A stretch of DNA of 64,000 nt, taken from NCBI RefSeq assembly GCF_004965515.1, contig NZ_SSHH01000003.1, positions 124,001 through 188,000 of the forward strand, given 5' to 3'. The number at the start of each line of letters is the position of its first letter. The first letter of the stretch is position 1. The DNA is from Alteraurantiacibacter aquimixticola (lineage in GTDB: Bacteria; Pseudomonadota; Alphaproteobacteria; Sphingomonadales; Sphingomonadaceae). The notes beneath the pieces were generated by a model, which saw only the letters and a list, made by a program, of their open reading frames with translations, was not told the DNA's origin and did not search any database. The translations under genes and the position numbers were made by a program. Below are positions 52,079-61,411 of this stretch, in pieces.

Positions 52079-54277
52079 ATGGCGATCCAGCGTGGCAAGC
52101 GCTCCCGGGCGAGACGGGCGGCACGGGCCGAAAAAGATGCGAAGTCCCGCGCCAAGTCCCGCAGGGAGCAGGGTTGGCAGGGCTTCCTCGCGCGCTGGTT
52201 CAAGCGGCTGGCGATCGCCGGCGTCGCTATTGGTGTGCTTGCGGCGATAGCACTGGGCACGGCCGTGTTCTTCGCTGCGCGCGAAATCCCTTCCTATTCG
52301 GCATTGATGGGCAGCCAGAACGGCCAGTCCATCGTCGTGCGTGCGCGCGACGGGTCGGAGATCGTCTCGCTCGGCCCGTCCTATGGCGAATGGCTGCGCG
52401 ATGACGAGATCCCCCAAGTCATGAAGCAGGCGATGGTCAGTGTTGAGGACCATCGCTTCTATTCACATTTCGGCGTCGATCCGCTGGGCCTTGCGCGCGC
52501 GGTCTTCAATGCCTTTTCCGAGGATCGGCAGGTCTCCGCCACCTCCACCATCACCCAGCAGCTGGCGCGCAACGTCTTCCTCAATTCCAACCGCACGCTC
52601 GACCGCAAGCTGAACGAGGCGGTTCTGGCGATGGCGCTGGAATGGAAGTTCTCCAAGGAACAGATCCTCGAGCTCTACCTCAACAAGGTCTATTTCGGCG
52701 GCGGTGCCTATGGCATCGATTCCGCCAGCCGCCGCTTCTTCAGCCACTCCGCGCGCGAGCTGAGCCTTGAGGAAGCGGCGATCATCGCGGGACTTGTGAA
52801 GGCTCCCAGCCGTTATTCCCCCACCGCCGATATCGACGCCGCCGTGGGCCGCGCGAATGTCGTCGTCGGCCAGATGGTCGCCTATGGCGATCTCGACCCG
52901 GCGCTGGCGCGGCAGGTGGACGTTTCCGCCGTGAAGCTGCGCGAGGAGACGGGGCAGAACTCGGTCCGCTATTTCACCGACTACGTGCTGCCACAGCTCG
53001 ACCTCCTGCTGCCGAGCAATTCGTTCGAGCCGATCGAGGTGTGGACGACGATCGATACCGGCATGCAGGCGGCGGCGACCACCGCGATCCAGTCCAACGT
53101 TCCCGGCGGAACGCAAGGCGCGCTCGTCAGCCTCGACCGCGACGGGGCGATCCTGGCGATGGTCGGCGGCACCGACTACGTTGAGAGTAATTACAACCGC
53201 GCGGTCACCGCGCTGCGCCAGCCCGGCTCTTCGTGGAAGCTGTTCGTCTATCTCGCCGCGCTGGAGGCCGGCTATACGCCCAGCTCCATGGTGCGCGATG
53301 TGCCGGTGACCATCAGCGGATGGAGCCCGCGCAATTCCAACGGCCGCTACACGGGCGAGATCGATGTGCGCACTGCCTTTGCCTATTCGGTGAACACGGT
53401 GGCGGCGCAGCTGGGGAACGAGGTCGGCTTCACCAATGTCGCCAATATGGCGCGCCGCTTCGGCATCAGCAGCGAGATCAATGCCTTTCCCTCCATGGTG
53501 CTTGGCACCAACGAGGTCCGCCTGCTGGACATGACGCGCGCCTTTGCCGCCGTTTCCGCGCGCGGCAAGTCTGTGGAACCCTATGGCATCATCCGCGTCA
53601 CCAGCGCAGATGGGGAAGAGCTCTACAAGCATGAGGAGGCGCGCAGCTATACGCTGGTGCCCGATTATGTCGCTGCCGGGATCACCGACCTGCTGCAGAC
53701 GGCAGTCAATACCGGCACCGGCCGAGCGGCGCAGATCGGCCGCCCGGTCGCAGGCAAGACCGGCACCACAAGCGACAATCGCGATGGCTATTTCGTCGGC
53801 TTTTCCAGCGGCATCACCACCGGCGTGTGGATGGGGCGCGACGACAATGCGCGTGTCTCCGGCTTGCAGGGCGGCACCGCGCCCGCACGCGCCTTCGCCG
53901 CCTATATGCGCTATGCCGTGAAGGATCGGCCGGAAGAGGACTTCGATACCGAGCTGCAATTGCCCGAATGGCAGCTGGAGCCCGATGACGAGTTCTATTA
54001 CGGCGAGCCGGGCGACTACTACTTCATCGATGAGCAGGGCAATTTGATCGAGCCCGGCGGCTCTTCCCGCGAGGATACCGGGCCGGGCGATCCGCCGATG
54101 AATCCGAACGCGCCGCGCCCCGGCGACAGCGTGGAAGGCATCGGCCTACCCAACCCGCCACAGGCGGCGAGCGACGATTTCCTCGAACAGGCAATCGGCG
54201 GCGCTCTGCCGCAGGATAATGGCCGCGGCAATGTGACTGTGAGGCGAGGGAGCGATCCGCCGCGGGGTGCGCCCTGA
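52079..54277 (+). CDS. Class A penicillin-binding protein (transglycosylase/transpeptidase)
   Basis: Bifunctional peptidoglycan synthase of 732 residues. A basic cytoplasmic head (1-40) precedes a single membrane anchor at about 43-67. The GT51 domain has catalytic Glu123 in VSVEDHRFYSHFGVDP. The transpeptidase has SSWK (SxxK), SVN (SxN) and KTGTT. The C-terminus is an acidic, Pro-rich tail. The layout corresponds to PBP1a/PbpC-like enzymes of alphaproteobacteria. It ends at a strong bidirectional terminator. Confidence 0.94.
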   Translation: MAIQRGKRSRARRAARAEKDAKSRAKSRREQGWQGFLARWFKRLAIAGVAIGVLAAIALGTAVFFAAREIPSYSALMGSQNGQSIVVRARDGSEIVSLGPSYGEWLRDDEIPQVMKQAMVSVEDHRFYSHFGVDPLGLARAVFNAFSEDRQVSATSTITQQLARNVFLNSNRTLDRKLNEAVLAMALEWKFSKEQILELYLNKVYFGGGAYGIDSASRRFFSHSARELSLEEAAIIAGLVKAPSRYSPTADIDAAVGRANVVVGQMVAYGDLDPALARQVDVSAVKLREETGQNSVRYFTDYVLPQLDLLLPSNSFEPIEVWTTIDTGMQAAATTAIQSNVPGGTQGALVSLDRDGAILAMVGGTDYVESNYNRAVTALRQPGSSWKLFVYLAALEAGYTPSSMVRDVPVTISGWSPRNSNGRYTGEIDVRTAFAYSVNTVAAQLGNEVGFTNVANMARRFGISSEINAFPSMVLGTNEVRLLDMTRAFAAVSARGKSVEPYGIIRVTSADGEELYKHEEARSYTLVPDYVAAGITDLLQTAVNTGTGRAAQIGRPVAGKTGTTSDNRDGYFVGFSSGITTGVWMGRDDNARVSGLQGGTAPARAFAAYMRYAVKDRPEEDFDTELQLPEWQLEPDDEFYYGEPGDYYFIDEQGNLIEPGGSSREDTGPGDPPMNPNAPRPGDSVEGIGLPNPPQAASDDFLEQAIGGALPQDNGRGNVTVRRGSDPPRGAP

Positions 54278-54299
54278 CGCGCCAAGAGAGCGCCCGTGA

Positions 54300-54336
54300 A
54301 AAAGGCCGCCTCCCCAACACGGGAAGGCGGCCTTTT
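54300..54336. terminator. Strong bidirectional terminator between PBP and degP
   Basis: AAAAGGCCGCCT pairs perfectly with AGGCGGCCTTTT across a 13-nt loop. The A and T runs on the two sides make it a rho-independent terminator for both convergent genes. Confidence 0.9.
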
Positions 54337-54359
54337 CATTGGCCCCTGGGCCGCCCGGT

Positions 54360-55862
54360 CTAGTCCGAATTGCGCAGGCGCACCGGCACGGTTGCCGACG
54401 GGCCGCGGCGCGGGCGCACGCGCAACAGGATGGCATCGCGGCCTTCCTCGCGCACGGTGCGGATCTGCGCTTCGAGGTCCTCGAGGTTCTCGATCCGCTG
54501 GTAATTGGCGCTTTCGATCACCGCGCCGCGCGCCAGGCCCTTGCGCGCCGCATCGGCATTGGGATCGACATTGGCCACGACCACGCCGGTCATGTCCGCA
54601 TCGCCGCCCAGCTGGCGGGCGATCTGCGGCGTGATGGTGAGGCCCTGCACGCCCAGCGCATCCTCGATCAGGCTGCTGGAATTTTCCGCATCCAGCGGCT
54701 CTTCCGGCTCGGCATCGGGATTGAAGGCCTGCGCGTTCAGCTCATCCTGGCTGGGACGGCGGCCCACGGTCACATTCACCCGGCGGCGATCGCCATTGCG
54801 GATGAATTCGACCGGTACGGTGGTGCCCGGTTCGACATTGGCGACGAGGTAGGACAGGCTCTGGTCGCGGGTGATCGGCTGGCCGTTCACGCTCACCACC
54901 ACGTCGCCCGCTTCCAGCCCGGCCGCTTCGGCGGCTTCGCCCGGCTGCACCGACTGGATGAATTCGCCGCTGTTTTCCGGAATGCCCAGCGCTTCGGCGA
55001 AATCGGCATTCACCGGCTGGATCTGCACGCCCAGGTAACCGCGCTGGATATCGTCGCCGTTGATCAGCGCCTGCACGATCGGTGCGGCAACGTCGGTGGG
55101 AATGGCAAAGCCGATGCCCACGCTGCCGCCGGTGGGCGAGATGATGTTGTTGTTGATGCCGATGACATTGCCCGACATGTCGAACAGCGGACCGCCCGAA
55201 TTGCCCGAATTGATGCTGGCATCGGTCTGGATATAACGGTCATAGGCACCGCGACGCCCGGTGGTGCGGTAGGTCGCGGAGATGATCCCCGCGGTCACCG
55301 TACCATCGAGTCCGAAGGGATTGCCGATCGCGATTACCCAGTCGCCCACGCGGGCATCATGCGCGCCCGCCATCCGCACGAAGGGGAAGGGTTCGGCACG
55401 CGTGATCTTGAGTACGGCAAGGTCGCTGTCCGGGTCGGCCCCGACCAGCTCGGCATCGTAGGACGTGCCGTTGGACAGCGTGACGGTTGCCTGTTCCAGC
55501 GTCAGCCGGCCATCGGGGCGCACAACGTGGTTGTTGGTGACGATGTAGCCGTCCGCCGAAATCAGGAAGCCCGAACCGAGCGACTGGCCTTCGCGGGTGA
55601 TCGGCCGGTTGCCGCGCCCCTCTATCGTCAGGCTCTGGCGGGTGGAGATGTTCACCACAGCGGGCATCAGCGCCTCGGTCAGGTCGGCAAAGCTGCCCGG
55701 AGCGCCTGCCGCGGGGGCGGCGGCGTGGAATTCCGGCCGCTCGTTCTGCGCCACCTGCGCGCCTGCGGGAAAGCCCGTTACCAAGGTCAACGCCGCCCCG
55801 CCGAGCAGCAGGGCCGAAGTGATACCGTAAGAATATCGCACTGGCTTCACGTCCTTGTTCAT
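54360..55862 (-). CDS. degP: Periplasmic serine protease of the DegP/HtrA (Do) family
   Basis: Quality-control protease and chaperone of 500 residues. A signal peptide ends near GAQVAQ. The catalytic triad is His in VTNNHVV, Asp in DSDLAVLK and Ser in GNSGGPLFD. Two PDZ domains follow, at about 295-370 (GYLGVQIQPV, AGLEAGDVVVSVNG) and 410-495. Alphaproteobacterial Do proteases are membrane-stress induced, and a GGAAC-N17-CGAT element resembling an EcfG promoter lies at 55887-55912. Downstream are hflC and hflK on the same strand, in the opposite order of transcription (hflK, hflC, degP). Confidence 0.95.
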   Translation of the reverse strand: MNKDVKPVRYSYGITSALLLGGAALTLVTGFPAGAQVAQNERPEFHAAAPAAGAPGSFADLTEALMPAVVNISTRQSLTIEGRGNRPITREGQSLGSGFLISADGYIVTNNHVVRPDGRLTLEQATVTLSNGTSYDAELVGADPDSDLAVLKITRAEPFPFVRMAGAHDARVGDWVIAIGNPFGLDGTVTAGIISATYRTTGRRGAYDRYIQTDASINSGNSGGPLFDMSGNVIGINNNIISPTGGSVGIGFAIPTDVAAPIVQALINGDDIQRGYLGVQIQPVNADFAEALGIPENSGEFIQSVQPGEAAEAAGLEAGDVVVSVNGQPITRDQSLSYLVANVEPGTTVPVEFIRNGDRRRVNVTVGRRPSQDELNAQAFNPDAEPEEPLDAENSSSLIEDALGVQGLTITPQIARQLGGDADMTGVVVANVDPNADAARKGLARGAVIESANYQRIENLEDLEAQIRTVREEGRDAILLRVRPRRGPSATVPVRLRNSD

Positions 55863-55886
55863 CCTCTTTTATCTTCCACCGGCCTC

Positions 55887-55912
55887 ATCGCATGAGGCGG
55901 TAAATTGGTTCC
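55887..55912 (-). promoter_or_regulatory. Possible EcfG-type stress promoter before degP
   Basis: The minus strand reads GGAAC, 17 bp, then CGAT, close to the general-stress-response consensus GGAAC-N16/17-CGTT. The -10 element is about 25 bp before the degP ATG, a suitable distance. The third base of the -10 departs from consensus. Confidence 0.45.
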
Positions 55913-55977
55913 GAGTCCCGGACCGCGCAATCTGGCTACCGCGCCTGAACGGGTTTTGAACGACAATTGTAGTCGAT

Positions 55978-56814
55978 CTAGCGGTTGCCGCGGAACTGGC
56001 GCAGATATTCGTTGTCCGGGCTCAGGATGATCGCGCTTTCGCCCTCGCCGGTTTCGAAAGTGCGGCGATAGGACTGCATGGCGCGGTAGAAGTCGTAAAA
56101 GCCCGGGTCCTTGCCATAGGCATCGGCATAGATGCGCGCTGCGTTGGCCTCGGCCTCGGCGCGGATGATCTGCGCATCGCGGCGGCCGCCCGCGCGAATC
56201 GTCTCTGCCTCTTCCTCGCGGTCGGAGCGCATGCGGTTGAAGGCGGCGGCCAGCGGCGTGCCTTCGGGCAGGTCGGCGCGCTTGATGCGAACGTCCAGAA
56301 CCTGCGCACCATATTGGCGGGCGGAACGGTCCAGCTGCGCCGTGATGTTGCTCATCGCCGTGGTGCGGGCATCGGACAGCAGGTCGGCAAAGGTGCGGCG
56401 CCCCAGTTCCTGCCGCAGCACGGAGCGCAGGATCGGCTCAAGCTGGTTGCGCAGCCGGTCTTCGTCACCCGCGCTTTCCACCATCAGCACGGGGTCGATG
56501 ATGCGGAAGCGGGCATAGGCGTCCACTTCCAGGCGCTGCTGGTCATTCGCCAGCACCTGCTCACGCTCCATGTCGAGGTCGAGGATGCGGCGGTCGACCA
56601 TCTGGATGCGTTCCCAGATCGGGATGCGATACCAGATGCCGGCGCCGGTTTCACCATAGCGCTGGCTGGGGTCGAAGCGGTTGATCGTATAGACGGGGTT
56701 ACCCGCGCGGATCTTCACGCCCTGATGCGTTTCGGGAACGATGACGAGTGTGCTGAGCGCGACTACAGTCAGCGCGACGAGTGCCATGATGGTGAACTTG
56801 TGATTTTCCCACAT
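55978..56814 (-). CDS. hflC: FtsH protease modulator HflC
   Basis: Inner-membrane SPFH/prohibitin protein of 278 residues that forms the HflKC cage around FtsH. One N-terminal membrane helix (FTIMALVALTVVALSTLVIV) precedes the SPFH domain with GIWYRIPIWERIQMVDRRI and a long helical C-terminus ending in ILSPDNEYLRQFRG. The start 56814 lies one base before the hflK stop on the transcript, so the two overlap in a coupled pair. Confidence 0.95.
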   Translation of the reverse strand: MWENHKFTIMALVALTVVALSTLVIVPETHQGVKIRAGNPVYTINRFDPSQRYGETGAGIWYRIPIWERIQMVDRRILDLDMEREQVLANDQQRLEVDAYARFRIIDPVLMVESAGDEDRLRNQLEPILRSVLRQELGRRTFADLLSDARTTAMSNITAQLDRSARQYGAQVLDVRIKRADLPEGTPLAAAFNRMRSDREEEAETIRAGGRRDAQIIRAEAEANAARIYADAYGKDPGFYDFYRAMQSYRRTFETGEGESAIILSPDNEYLRQFRGNR

Positions 56815-56815
56815 G

Positions 56816-57991
56816 TTACTGTCCCCCGGCATTCTGCGCGGCGGCGCTCTCTCTCGCGCGGCGGCGGATTTCGGGTAGCGGCAGATAGGTGGCGACCCCA
56901 TCCGTCTCGACGATGGTCTTGTCTGTCTTGGCGAGCACGTTTTCCATGGTCTCGTAATAAAGGCGCTGGCGCGTCACTTCGGGGGCCAGACGGTATTCCT
57001 CATAGATATTGTTGAAGGCGGCGGCATCGCCCTGAGCCTGCGCGAGCAGCTGCTGTTCGTAGCGGCGCGCCTCGTTGAGGTCGCGCTCGGCATCCTGGCG
57101 CGCGGCCAGCACGTCGTTGAAAGCCTCGATCACCTGCTGCGGGGCGTCGGTCTTCTCGATCTCGATACCCTGCACGGCAATGCCCGATTCGAGCGCATCG
57201 AGAACCGCCTGCATATTGGTGCGCACGTTGAGCTCGATATTGGCGCGCCCTTCACCGGTCAGCACCGTATCGAGGTCCTGCTCGGCAACGGCGGCGCGCA
57301 TCGCGGCCTCGGCCACTTCGGTCATCGTGTCGTTCGGGTCTGCCAGCTGGTAGCGATAGAGCGCCAGGTCATTGATGTTCCAGCGCACCAGATAGCTCAG
57401 GTCGACCAGGTTCTGGTCGGCGGTGAGGATCAGCTTCTCCTCGCTCGCACTGTCGGGAATGCGCTCCAGCCGGATCTGGCTGACATTCTCGATCGCAACC
57501 GTGTGGAGCGGCCAGGGCATGGTCAAATGCAGGCCCGGATCGAGAGTGTCCGCATATTTGCCGCCGAGATAGGTGACGATGCCCTGCTCGCGCGGTGCGA
57601 CCTGATGGACGCTGGTGATGAAGAGGTAGATCGCCGCAATCCCGGCAATTGCCAGCGGGAACCAGCTGCCGCCGCCGGGCCGTTCGGGCAGGCGGAAGGA
57701 CGGGCCTCCCCCGCCGCCACCGGCGCGGCGCGGACCTTCGGGCCCGCGATTCTTGAAAATATCCTCGATAGAGGCGGAGCGGCGCGGACGGTCGCCGCTG
57801 CCATCGCCGCCGCCCGGCAGCCACGGATTGCGCGGCCCGCCCGACGATCCTTCGCCGGAGGGCGCGCCGTCGCCGCCATCACCACCGTCATTACCGCCGT
57901 CACCGGCGCCGTCTTGGGGTTTGCCCCAGGGGTTCCGCTTGCCGGCCATTGCCAGTGCGATCCTTTCGATTAATCCGCCCAGTCTTTCCAT
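56816..57991 (-). CDS. hflK: FtsH protease modulator HflK
   Basis: Partner of HflC, about 391 residues. The cytoplasmic N-terminus is a Gly/Asp-rich disordered stretch (GDGGNDGGDGGDGAPSG) with NPW motifs. A membrane helix follows near 95-115 (WFPLAIAGIAAIYLFITSV), then the SPFH domain (VAPREQGIVTYLGGKY) and a helical region with FNNIYEEYRLAPEVTRQRLYY. Two starts are possible: 57991 (MERLGG) or 57949 (MAGKRN). I prefer 57991 because the extra codons look coding, but this is not certain. A TATACA sequence lies just upstream. It is divergent from the Mrp gene. Confidence 0.93.
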   Translation of the reverse strand: MERLGGLIERIALAMAGKRNPWGKPQDGAGDGGNDGGDGGDGAPSGEGSSGGPRNPWLPGGGDGSGDRPRRSASIEDIFKNRGPEGPRRAGGGGGGPSFRLPERPGGGSWFPLAIAGIAAIYLFITSVHQVAPREQGIVTYLGGKYADTLDPGLHLTMPWPLHTVAIENVSQIRLERIPDSASEEKLILTADQNLVDLSYLVRWNINDLALYRYQLADPNDTMTEVAEAAMRAAVAEQDLDTVLTGEGRANIELNVRTNMQAVLDALESGIAVQGIEIEKTDAPQQVIEAFNDVLAARQDAERDLNEARRYEQQLLAQAQGDAAAFNNIYEEYRLAPEVTRQRLYYETMENVLAKTDKTIVETDGVATYLPLPEIRRRARESAAAQNAGGQ

Positions 57992-58084
57992 GGCTATCTG
58001 TATAGGTCGGAAATCGGCAAAAAACAGGGGAGGGGCGTGCAATTTTCGCTGCAAGTGCGCCTGCGAGGCGCTAGCAGGGGCGCC

Positions 58085-59053
58085 ATGAGCAGTACCGAAA
58101 CCGTCCAGCAAGCCATTCCCGCAGAACTTTCCGCCATGGTCCGATCGGTGAAATTCGCCGACGGTGTGGCGACGATCATCGCCGATGCCGGCGGCCTTGG
58201 CCGCAGCGCCGCGGCGCAATTGCAGAAGGAGCTGGAAGAGGCGGTCGGCGCCGTCGAAGGCGTCCATGAAGTGCGCGTGGCGCTGATGGCGGACAAGGTG
58301 AAGCGGCGCATCATCGTCGTCGGATCGGGCAAGGGCGGTGTGGGCAAGTCCACGCTCACCGCCAACCTCGCCGTGGCGCTGGCCAGGCAGGGCAAGAAGG
58401 TCGGCGTGGTCGATGCCGACATATACGGCCCTTCGCAGGTCATGCTGCTCGATCCCGATCGCGGGAAGCCCAGGGCGGAAGGCAACACGCTGATCCCGGT
58501 CGAGAGCGAATATGGCGTGAAGCTCCTCTCCATGGCCCAGCTGGTCGAAGGCGGGAAGGCGATCGCCTGGCGCGGGCCGATGGTCGGGCAAGCGCTCACG
58601 CAGATGATGGAAGCGGAATGGGACGATGCCGAGCTGCTGCTGGTGGACCTGCCGCCGGGTACGGGCGACGTGCAGCTGACCATGATGCAGAAGTTCAAGC
58701 CCGATGGCGCGGTGGTGGTCACCACGCCGCAGGACCTTGCGCTGATCGATGCCACGCGCGCGATCGACCTGTTCCGCCAGGCGGAAATCCCGATCGTGGG
58801 TGTGGTCGAGAACATGGCCGGCTATGTCTGCCCGCATTGCGGCGAGCTGTCCGACCCCTTCGGCGCGGGCGGGGCGGAAGTCGCGGCGACCAGCATGGGT
58901 CACCCCTTCCTCGGCCGCGTTCCGCTGCACATGGCCATTCGCGTCGCCAGCGATACGGGCACGCCGCCTGCCGCCAATGATGGCGAACAGGGCGAGGCGT
59001 TCCTGGCCATCGCCGCCCGGCTGGGCGAATGGCTGGACGCGTCCAGGTCCTGA
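58085..59053 (+). CDS. Mrp/ApbC-type iron-sulfur cluster carrier ATPase
   Basis: A 322-residue P-loop protein that carries or loads Fe-S clusters. An N-terminal DUF59-like half (residues 1-85, VKFADGVATIIADAGG, GVHEVRVALMAD) precedes the NTPase with GSGKGGVGKST, VDADIYGPS and LPPGTGDVQLT, and the cluster-binding CPHC near residue 255. The ATG at 58085 starts the first well-conserved segment. It is divergent from hflK. Confidence 0.94.
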   Translation: MSSTETVQQAIPAELSAMVRSVKFADGVATIIADAGGLGRSAAAQLQKELEEAVGAVEGVHEVRVALMADKVKRRIIVVGSGKGGVGKSTLTANLAVALARQGKKVGVVDADIYGPSQVMLLDPDRGKPRAEGNTLIPVESEYGVKLLSMAQLVEGGKAIAWRGPMVGQALTQMMEAEWDDAELLLVDLPPGTGDVQLTMMQKFKPDGAVVVTTPQDLALIDATRAIDLFRQAEIPIVGVVENMAGYVCPHCGELSDPFGAGGAEVAATSMGHPFLGRVPLHMAIRVASDTGTPPAANDGEQGEAFLAIAARLGEWLDASRS

Positions 59054-59089
59054 GGGCAATAATAGCGCCGTGACAAAGGGATCGGGCAG

Positions 59090-61369
59090 GTGAAGCTGAC
59101 GCGGCGCAATGTGCTGGCGGGGGCCGCGGTGGGCGGCGGGCTGCTGGTCGCCTGGTCCCTGCTCCCGCGCGATTATGACAGCCCGCTCGACCCGTCCGAG
59201 GGCGAAACCGCTTTCGATGCCTGGCTGAAGATCGCCAGCGACGGGGTGATTACTGTCTCCGTGCCGCAGCTGGAAATGGGGCAGGGCATCACTACCCTCC
59301 TCCCGCAAGTGATGGCGATGGAACTGGGGGCGGACTGGCGGCAAGTGGCGGTGGAGCCCGCGCCGGTGAGCGGCGCTTATGCCAACCTGCCTCTCGCCGC
59401 GCGCTGGGCACCACTGTGGCGGCCCGCCATCCCCGCGCTGGCCGATGATGCGGACGATTTCATGGTTCGCCGCTGGGCCGAGGGGAGCCGCTTCACTGCT
59501 ACTGCCGACGGCATGAGCATGGCGGCTTACGAAATGCCCTGCCGCCTCGCCGCCGCCTCTGCCCGCGCGATGCTGGAAATGGCTGCGGCCGAGCGCTGGG
59601 GCGTCGATTGGGAGGCATGCGATGCCTCCGACGGCTTCGTCACCCATGGCGAAAACCGGCTGACCTTCGGCGAGCTGGCGCTGGAAGCGGCCGACTTCTC
59701 CCCGCCCGATCCCCCGCCCTTGCGGCCCGAGCCGCCGCGCGATCCGTCCTTCGCGGCCGGAGCCGATGCGGATGACGATAGCGGAGAGATCGCCTTTCCC
59801 CGGCTCGACCTGCCCTCCAAGATCGACGGCAGCTTCCAGTTTGCGGGCGATGTGCGCCTGCCCGACATGGTCTATGCCGCGATCCGTCACGGCCCCCGCG
59901 ACCGCAGCGAGCTCATCGGCTTCGATGTCGAGCGGGCTGGCGGCATTCGCGACATGGTGGGCATCGTGCGCGGCAAGCGCTGGCTGGCGGCGGCGGCGAC
60001 CAACTGGTGGGCGGCGGAGCAGGCACTCACCGTGATGAACCCGCGCTTCGCGGCAGAGAATATCGTTCGCAGCGAGCGGATCGAGACCGCGCTCGACAAT
60101 GGCGTGCGGCGCGGGGCGGCACAGCGGATCGTGGAGCGTGGGCAGGGCGATGCCGCCTACACGCCCGATTTCGCGCTGCGCTATGACATCGCGCCCGCCA
60201 TCCACGCCACGCCCGAAACCGCGACTGTCACCGCGCGGCTGCTGGCCGGAAGGCTGGAGCTGTGGATGGCGAGCCAGGCGCCCGAGGCGGCGCGCGCTGC
60301 GGCGGCCAAGGCCATCGGCCTCTCTCTGGGCGATGTCGTGCTCTATCCCATGCCCGCAGGCGGCAGCTTCGACCGGCGGCTGGAGCACGAACAGGCGATC
60401 GAGGCCGCGCTGATCGCGCGCGAGCTGGGACGCCCGGTGCAGCTCGTCTGGTCGCGCGCGGAGGAGCAGCTCGCTGCCCATCCGCGCCCGCCAGCCGCTG
60501 CGCTGATCGGCGCGCAATTGACGCAGGAAGGGCGCATTGCCGCCATGCGCGTGCGCGTGGCGACGCCGCCTGCCGCAAAGGAATTCGGCTGCCGCCTGTT
60601 CGACAACAAGACCAGCTGGTCCGCGATCGAGGAGGTGGCGGGAGAGGGTGATCCGATGGCGGTGGAAGGGCTCGACATGCCCTATGCCGTGCCCGATCTC
60701 GCGGTCGATCACATTCCCGTTAAATTGCCTCTGCCGTCCGGGCGGATGCGCGCCAATGCGCATGGCATGACCTGCTTCATGCTGGAGAGCTTCATCGACG
60801 AAGTGGCCGTGCGTGGCGGGTTCGAGCCGGTGAGCTTCCGCATCGCCATGCTGGGGCAGGACGCGCTGCTGGTCGATTGCCTGCAACGCGCGGCGCGGCT
60901 TTCCGAATGGGATGGCGGCGCGCGTGGCACGGGGCAGGGCATTGCCTGCCACCGGATGGAGCGCGGCGGGGCGAGGGGCCGGGTGGCGGTGGTCGCGACG
61001 GCGGCAGCGGGCGAAGGCGGCGTGCGCGTCAGCCGCATTGCCGCGGCGGTCAATATCGGCCGCGTGGTCAATCGCGACATCGCCATGCAACAGATCGAGG
61101 GCGGGATCGTCTTTGGCCTCTCGCTCGCGCTGGGCAGCGCCACCGGATATGACGAGGGGTGGCCGACAGCCGCGCGCCTGGCCGACCTCAACCTGCCCAC
61201 GCTGGCGGACATGCCGCGCATCAGCGTGGAGCTTGTCGAGAGCGAGGAGGAGAGTTTCGATCCCGGCGAAATCGGCGTTCCCGCCGTCGCGCCCGCCATC
61301 GCCAATGCGCTCTTTTCCGCCACGGGCCTGCGCCTGCGCCGCCTGCCGTTGCTTTCGGGCGGGCTCTAA
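59090..61369 (+). CDS. Xanthine-dehydrogenase-family molybdenum subunit, IorB-like, exported
   Basis: A 759-residue molybdenum hydroxylase large subunit of the isoquinoline 1-oxidoreductase / aldehyde dehydrogenase type. It starts at GTG 59090 with a twin-arginine leader (LTRRNVLAGAAVGGG), as IorB-like periplasmic enzymes do. Cofactor-contact regions include LEMGQGITTLLPQ, MPAGGSFDRRLEHEQ and a C-terminal catalytic Glu in PGEIGVPAVAPAIANALF. The usual 2Fe-2S small subunit (IorA-like) is absent next door: upstream is mrp and downstream hemH. It therefore needs a partner encoded elsewhere or uses a cytochrome. The substrate is unknown. Confidence 0.88.
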   Translation: MKLTRRNVLAGAAVGGGLLVAWSLLPRDYDSPLDPSEGETAFDAWLKIASDGVITVSVPQLEMGQGITTLLPQVMAMELGADWRQVAVEPAPVSGAYANLPLAARWAPLWRPAIPALADDADDFMVRRWAEGSRFTATADGMSMAAYEMPCRLAAASARAMLEMAAAERWGVDWEACDASDGFVTHGENRLTFGELALEAADFSPPDPPPLRPEPPRDPSFAAGADADDDSGEIAFPRLDLPSKIDGSFQFAGDVRLPDMVYAAIRHGPRDRSELIGFDVERAGGIRDMVGIVRGKRWLAAAATNWWAAEQALTVMNPRFAAENIVRSERIETALDNGVRRGAAQRIVERGQGDAAYTPDFALRYDIAPAIHATPETATVTARLLAGRLELWMASQAPEAARAAAAKAIGLSLGDVVLYPMPAGGSFDRRLEHEQAIEAALIARELGRPVQLVWSRAEEQLAAHPRPPAAALIGAQLTQEGRIAAMRVRVATPPAAKEFGCRLFDNKTSWSAIEEVAGEGDPMAVEGLDMPYAVPDLAVDHIPVKLPLPSGRMRANAHGMTCFMLESFIDEVAVRGGFEPVSFRIAMLGQDALLVDCLQRAARLSEWDGGARGTGQGIACHRMERGGARGRVAVVATAAAGEGGVRVSRIAAAVNIGRVVNRDIAMQQIEGGIVFGLSLALGSATGYDEGWPTAARLADLNLPTLADMPRISVELVESEEESFDPGEIGVPAVAPAIANALFSATGLRLRRLPLLSGGL

Positions 61370-61411
61370 GGCCGTAGTGCAAAGCGCCGCTTTGGCGCTA
61401 AGGACGCGTCA

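Noticed and set aside
56816-61090. A 1424-codon open frame on the minus strand running through mrp and the molybdenum hydroxylase into hflK
   Set aside because: Only its last 390 codons match a protein family (HflK). The rest is antisense to two well-supported plus-strand genes and is a high-GC artefact.
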